From assembly GCA_965204715.1 (NCBI GenBank), contig OZ242009.1, positions 186,001-250,000 on the forward strand: a stretch of DNA of 64,000 bases, read 5' to 3'. The first letter of the stretch is position 1; each line of letters opens with the position of its first letter. Of this stretch, positions 61,699 to 64,000 are shown piece after piece. A program made the translations under genes and the position numbers. The stretch comes from CATOSP01 sp965204715. Its GTDB lineage: Bacteria > Chloroflexota > Dehalococcoidia > Lucifugimonadales > UBA3495. The notes below the pieces were generated by a model that saw only the letters and a list, made by a program, of their open reading frames with translations, did not search any database and was not told the DNA's origin.

Positions 61699-62865
61699 AT
61701 GACGGTCCAGAGAGCCGCTACAACCCAAGACGAACTGCTCAGCGAGTGGCACAAGAAAGCGTGGCTCAAGCGATTGTTCCTGCCTGGGGATTTCCTGGAG
61801 CAGGTCAGCATGGACGGGGCAGAAAACATGGTATGTCATAAGACCACTATGGAATATCTGTCTATGATCGACCAGGTAGAGACAAAGACCGTCAAAGTTT
61901 CTGAATCCCGCAAGCACTCAACCGACGTGGATTACCGCCCGCAGGAATTCAAGGACGAGATCCTCAAAATCATTACCAACGCTGCGAAAGTCAAATGCGA
62001 CAGTTGCTCCGGGAGAGGGAGGAGTACCTGCGGGAAGTGTTCCGGAGATGGGAAAGTCACCTGTGGCAAGTGTTCCGGGAGAGGCGAAGTCAACTGCGAT
62101 ACCACAAAGAATTGCGGATCCTGCGGGGGAAGCGGCAAACGCCGGGAGAATTGCGGGTCCTGCGGCGGCAGAGGCAAACATGAGAGGAAATGCGGGACTT
62201 GCGGCGGCGGCGGCGTTACTGGCCGCGGCGGCAGCGGCGCCGGGCCGTGCTACTCTTGCGGCGGGAGCGGCAAACATAGCAAGGATTGCGGCAGTTGCAG
62301 CGGGGGTAAAGTCACCAGGAATTGCGGCCGTTGCAGAGGAGGCAAAGTGACTTGCGACCGGTGCGGCGGGAGGGGCAGCGTTGGTTGTAACCGCTGCAAC
62401 AGGAGCGGCATTCTGACCTGCAACCGGTGCAACGGGAGCGGCAGCGTGGTCTGCGGCACATGCGATGGGGCAGGCGAGCTGGTGAAGGGGGATATCATCA
62501 CCAGGAAATTTTCATGCTCAACGGACCTGACGTACCGGTTATCCGGGCTGGCCGCCAATGAGTTCAAGAACGGGCTGGCGGCCAAACACTTCGAGTCCGT
62601 AACCGGGGACCTGGTGCAAGAGGAATTACAGACCCCCGCCAGCAACGATATTGTGTTACAGCGGCAGACTGTCCACTCCTATGACGTGCTTTCGCACGGC
62701 TACTCCTACAACGGTGCGGAGTTCCGGTTAAACCGGATAACCACCGGCAACGGCTTGAAGTACGTCGCCTTGGGTATGCCCTTTTCCAAGACCAGGACTG
62801 CCATAGCTGGCGCTGTATTCTTTGTTGCTGCGGCGGCAGTCTCAGCCCTATTGATATTTCTCTAA
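61699..62865 (+). CDS. Tail-anchored protein with 13 CxxC motifs (DnaJ-like zinc repeats, no J domain)
   Basis: 388 residues. Residues 1-98 are a globular, mixed-charge domain of no known family. Residues 100-260 are a run of CxxCxGxG-like units (CDSCSGRG, CGKCSGDG, CGSCGGSG, CGTCGGGG, CNRCNGSG, CGTCDGAG and others; 13 CxxC pairs), many more than the four in DnaJ. A soluble C-terminal domain (about 262-360) follows, and a single membrane helix AIAGAVFFVAAAAVSALLIF ends the chain. No HPD or J domain exists. It could bind many zinc ions and act as a holdase or scaffold at the membrane. It precedes two VWA genes on the same strand. Confidence 0.82.
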   Translation: MTVQRAATTQDELLSEWHKKAWLKRLFLPGDFLEQVSMDGAENMVCHKTTMEYLSMIDQVETKTVKVSESRKHSTDVDYRPQEFKDEILKIITNAAKVKCDSCSGRGRSTCGKCSGDGKVTCGKCSGRGEVNCDTTKNCGSCGGSGKRRENCGSCGGRGKHERKCGTCGGGGVTGRGGSGAGPCYSCGGSGKHSKDCGSCSGGKVTRNCGRCRGGKVTCDRCGGRGSVGCNRCNRSGILTCNRCNGSGSVVCGTCDGAGELVKGDIITRKFSCSTDLTYRLSGLAANEFKNGLAAKHFESVTGDLVQEELQTPASNDIVLQRQTVHSYDVLSHGYSYNGAEFRLNRITTGNGLKYVALGMPFSKTRTAIAGAVFFVAAAAVSALLIFL

Positions 62866-63021
62866 GCGGCGTCCGGCGCTTTGGCGAAATGAGGCCTAAA
62901 GGTTGACATTAAGATTGTGAAACACCCTATGATATGAACGCCTCAGCGCCTGAATGCTCTTGATGAGTCCTTCAGGCCCAATCCATCTGGACTATCGAAA
63001 TCTGAAAGGAGCGAAACAGCC

Positions 63022-63888
63022 ATGCCATATACTGCCGACATCAGCCGGGCCAACCCCGCCTGCTTCCTTTTCCTGATCGACCAGTCGGGATCGATGGAAC
63101 AGGCATTGTCCGGCCAGCCCGGTTTTCGCAAGATGGACCAGGCGGCAATCGCGCTCAACGGCATCCTCAACGCCCTGTCACTGCGCTGCTCCCAGGGCAT
63201 GGAGGTGCGAGACTACTTCCACATCGGCGTAATCGGCTACAATACCGACAGCTCCGGAAATCCAACGGTGCGAAGCGCCCTCCAGGGCACGTCCCCCGAT
63301 TCGCCCTTCCTCCTGGTCAGCCAGGTGGTTGACCTCGCAGAAGTCGAAGACCGGCAGGTCAAGGAACCCGACGGCGCGGGCGGCCTGGTGGAAGTCACCC
63401 GGAAAGTGCCCGTCTGGTTCCACCCCCACGCCCAGTACGGCACCCCCATGTGCGAGGCTTTGGGGGATGCCGCCGCAGCCTTGCGGACCTGGACCGGCGA
63501 ATATCCCGACTCCTTCCCGCCCATAGTGATCAACATCTCCGACGGCATGGCCACCGACGGAGACCCGCAGGCCCCGGCAGACGAGATAATGGGGCTCGGC
63601 ACCTCCGACGGCAACACCCTGCTCTTCAACATCCACCTTTCCGAAACGGCGGCAGTGCCCATCCAGTACCCCGACAGTGAGGATGGCCTGCCCGACGAGC
63701 ACTCCAGGACGCTGTTCCGCATGTCCTCGGTGCTGCCTGAGTCCAGCCGGAGCATGGCCGTCACCCTGGACCTGTCGGTGAACGAGAACTCCCGCGGCTT
63801 CGTCTTCAACGCCAACATGGAGTCGCTGGTGCAATTCCTGGACATCGGCACCCGAGGGCCTTCCAACGCGCCTTCCGATCTGCACTGA
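63022..63888 (+). CDS. VWA-domain protein, copy 1 (TerY-like)
   Basis: 288 residues with AAGGAG before the ATG. MIDAS motif in FLFLIDQSGSMEQ (Asp20-x-Ser22-x-Ser24), then VRDYFHIGVIGYN, TPMCEALGDAAAALRTW (Thr) and VINISDGMATDGDP (Asp), a full set of metal-ion-dependent adhesion residues. No membrane segment or signal peptide, so cytoplasmic. TerY-type VWA proteins of this kind often travel with kinases, phosphatases or zinc-ribbon proteins in stress or conflict modules. The next gene begins with almost the same N-terminus. Confidence 0.88.
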   Translation: MPYTADISRANPACFLFLIDQSGSMEQALSGQPGFRKMDQAAIALNGILNALSLRCSQGMEVRDYFHIGVIGYNTDSSGNPTVRSALQGTSPDSPFLLVSQVVDLAEVEDRQVKEPDGAGGLVEVTRKVPVWFHPHAQYGTPMCEALGDAAAALRTWTGEYPDSFPPIVINISDGMATDGDPQAPADEIMGLGTSDGNTLLFNIHLSETAAVPIQYPDSEDGLPDEHSRTLFRMSSVLPESSRSMAVTLDLSVNENSRGFVFNANMESLVQFLDIGTRGPSNAPSDLH

Positions 63889-63947
63889 CAGCCAGGGGCA
63901 GGGGCGCCCTGCCAGCCACCAGCCACCGGAGAGGAGGAGAGCCGGAC

Positions 63948-64000
63948 ATGCCATACACCGCCGACATCAGCCGGGCCAATCCCAGTTGCTTCATGTTCCT
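63948..64000 (+). CDS. VWA-domain protein, copy 2 (partial, runs off the window)
   Basis: Begins MPYTADISRANPSCFMF, nearly the same as the start of copy 1, after GGAGAGGAGGAGAG. Only 17 codons are visible. It starts 59 bases after the copy 1 stop, so it is a tandem paralogue in the same transcript. Confidence 0.85.
   Translation, partial: MPYTADISRANPSCFMF

Noticed and set aside
61960..62480. Possible CRISPR-like or tandem DNA repeat
   Set aside because: The periodicity comes from CxxCxGxG codons; unit lengths vary and there are no spacers.
61918..62645. Ala/Pro-rich minus-strand frames opposite the CxxC protein
   Set aside because: They are shadows of the Gly/Cys repeats; the repetition comes from the real gene.

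Overview
The window looks like a piece of a GC-rich Chloroflexota genome (Dehalococcoidia/SAR202-like). This is an inference from gene content: LLM flavin oxidoreductase, CaiB/BaiF CoA transferase, amidohydrolases, kynurenine-formamidase-like cyclase, an hspR-dnaJ-clpC heat-shock operon, a T-box controlled ilv-leu operon, a fused accD-accA, and selenoproteins. No rRNA, tRNA or CRISPR array was seen.

Layout. 1-6.1 kb: ABC exporter pair, a DsbA/FrnE-like selenoprotein whose first active-site Cys codon is TGA, a HAD phosphatase, a complete ISKra4-type insertion sequence with a 9-bp target duplication, and rpiB. 6.1-12.5 kb: otsA-otsB (trehalose), a decayed DNA methyltransferase, GlcG-like protein, cyclase, LLM oxidoreductase. 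12.5-21.7 kb: minus-strand runs gamma-carbonic anhydrase/CoA transferase/hisS and dnaJ-hspR-clpC-hydrolase-VTT. 21.7-26.2 kb: amidohydrolase, polyprenyl synthase, metG.

26.2-34.9 kb is a mobile-element island: a dead transposase, a secreted trypsin-like protease with a strong promoter and a long leader hairpin, a second ISKra4-type copy inserted in that gene's terminator hairpin, an IS1595-type transposase with three small partner genes, a truncated third ISKra4 copy, and an intact IS66 element ending 16 bp before the ilv promoter. 34.9-40.9 kb: promoter, T-box leader, ilvB-ilvN-ilvC, a small coiled-coil membrane protein, leuA.

40.9-48.3 kb: MBL exonuclease, a selenocysteine peroxiredoxin, GreA fused to a recombinase-like N-terminal domain, quinone oxidoreductase, SufT-like and Mrp Fe-S assembly proteins, fused accDA. 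49-55.7 kb: apparent nitrogen-compound catabolism cluster (AtzG-like, AtzE-like amidase, two PuuE-like deacetylases, glutamine synthetase-like enzyme, metal-dependent hydrolase) with a frameshifted hicBA module in the middle. 55.7-61.2 kb: tilS, phosphatase, CBS-domain transporter, tsaD, membrane protein. 61.7-64 kb: a protein with 13 CxxC motifs and a tail anchor, followed by two tandem VWA proteins, the second cut by the window end.

A family of about 60-nt structured repeats occurs six times between genes, five of them in the sense orientation in 5' leaders. With the two selenoproteins, the GreA fusion and the CxxC/VWA module, it is the most interesting content here.
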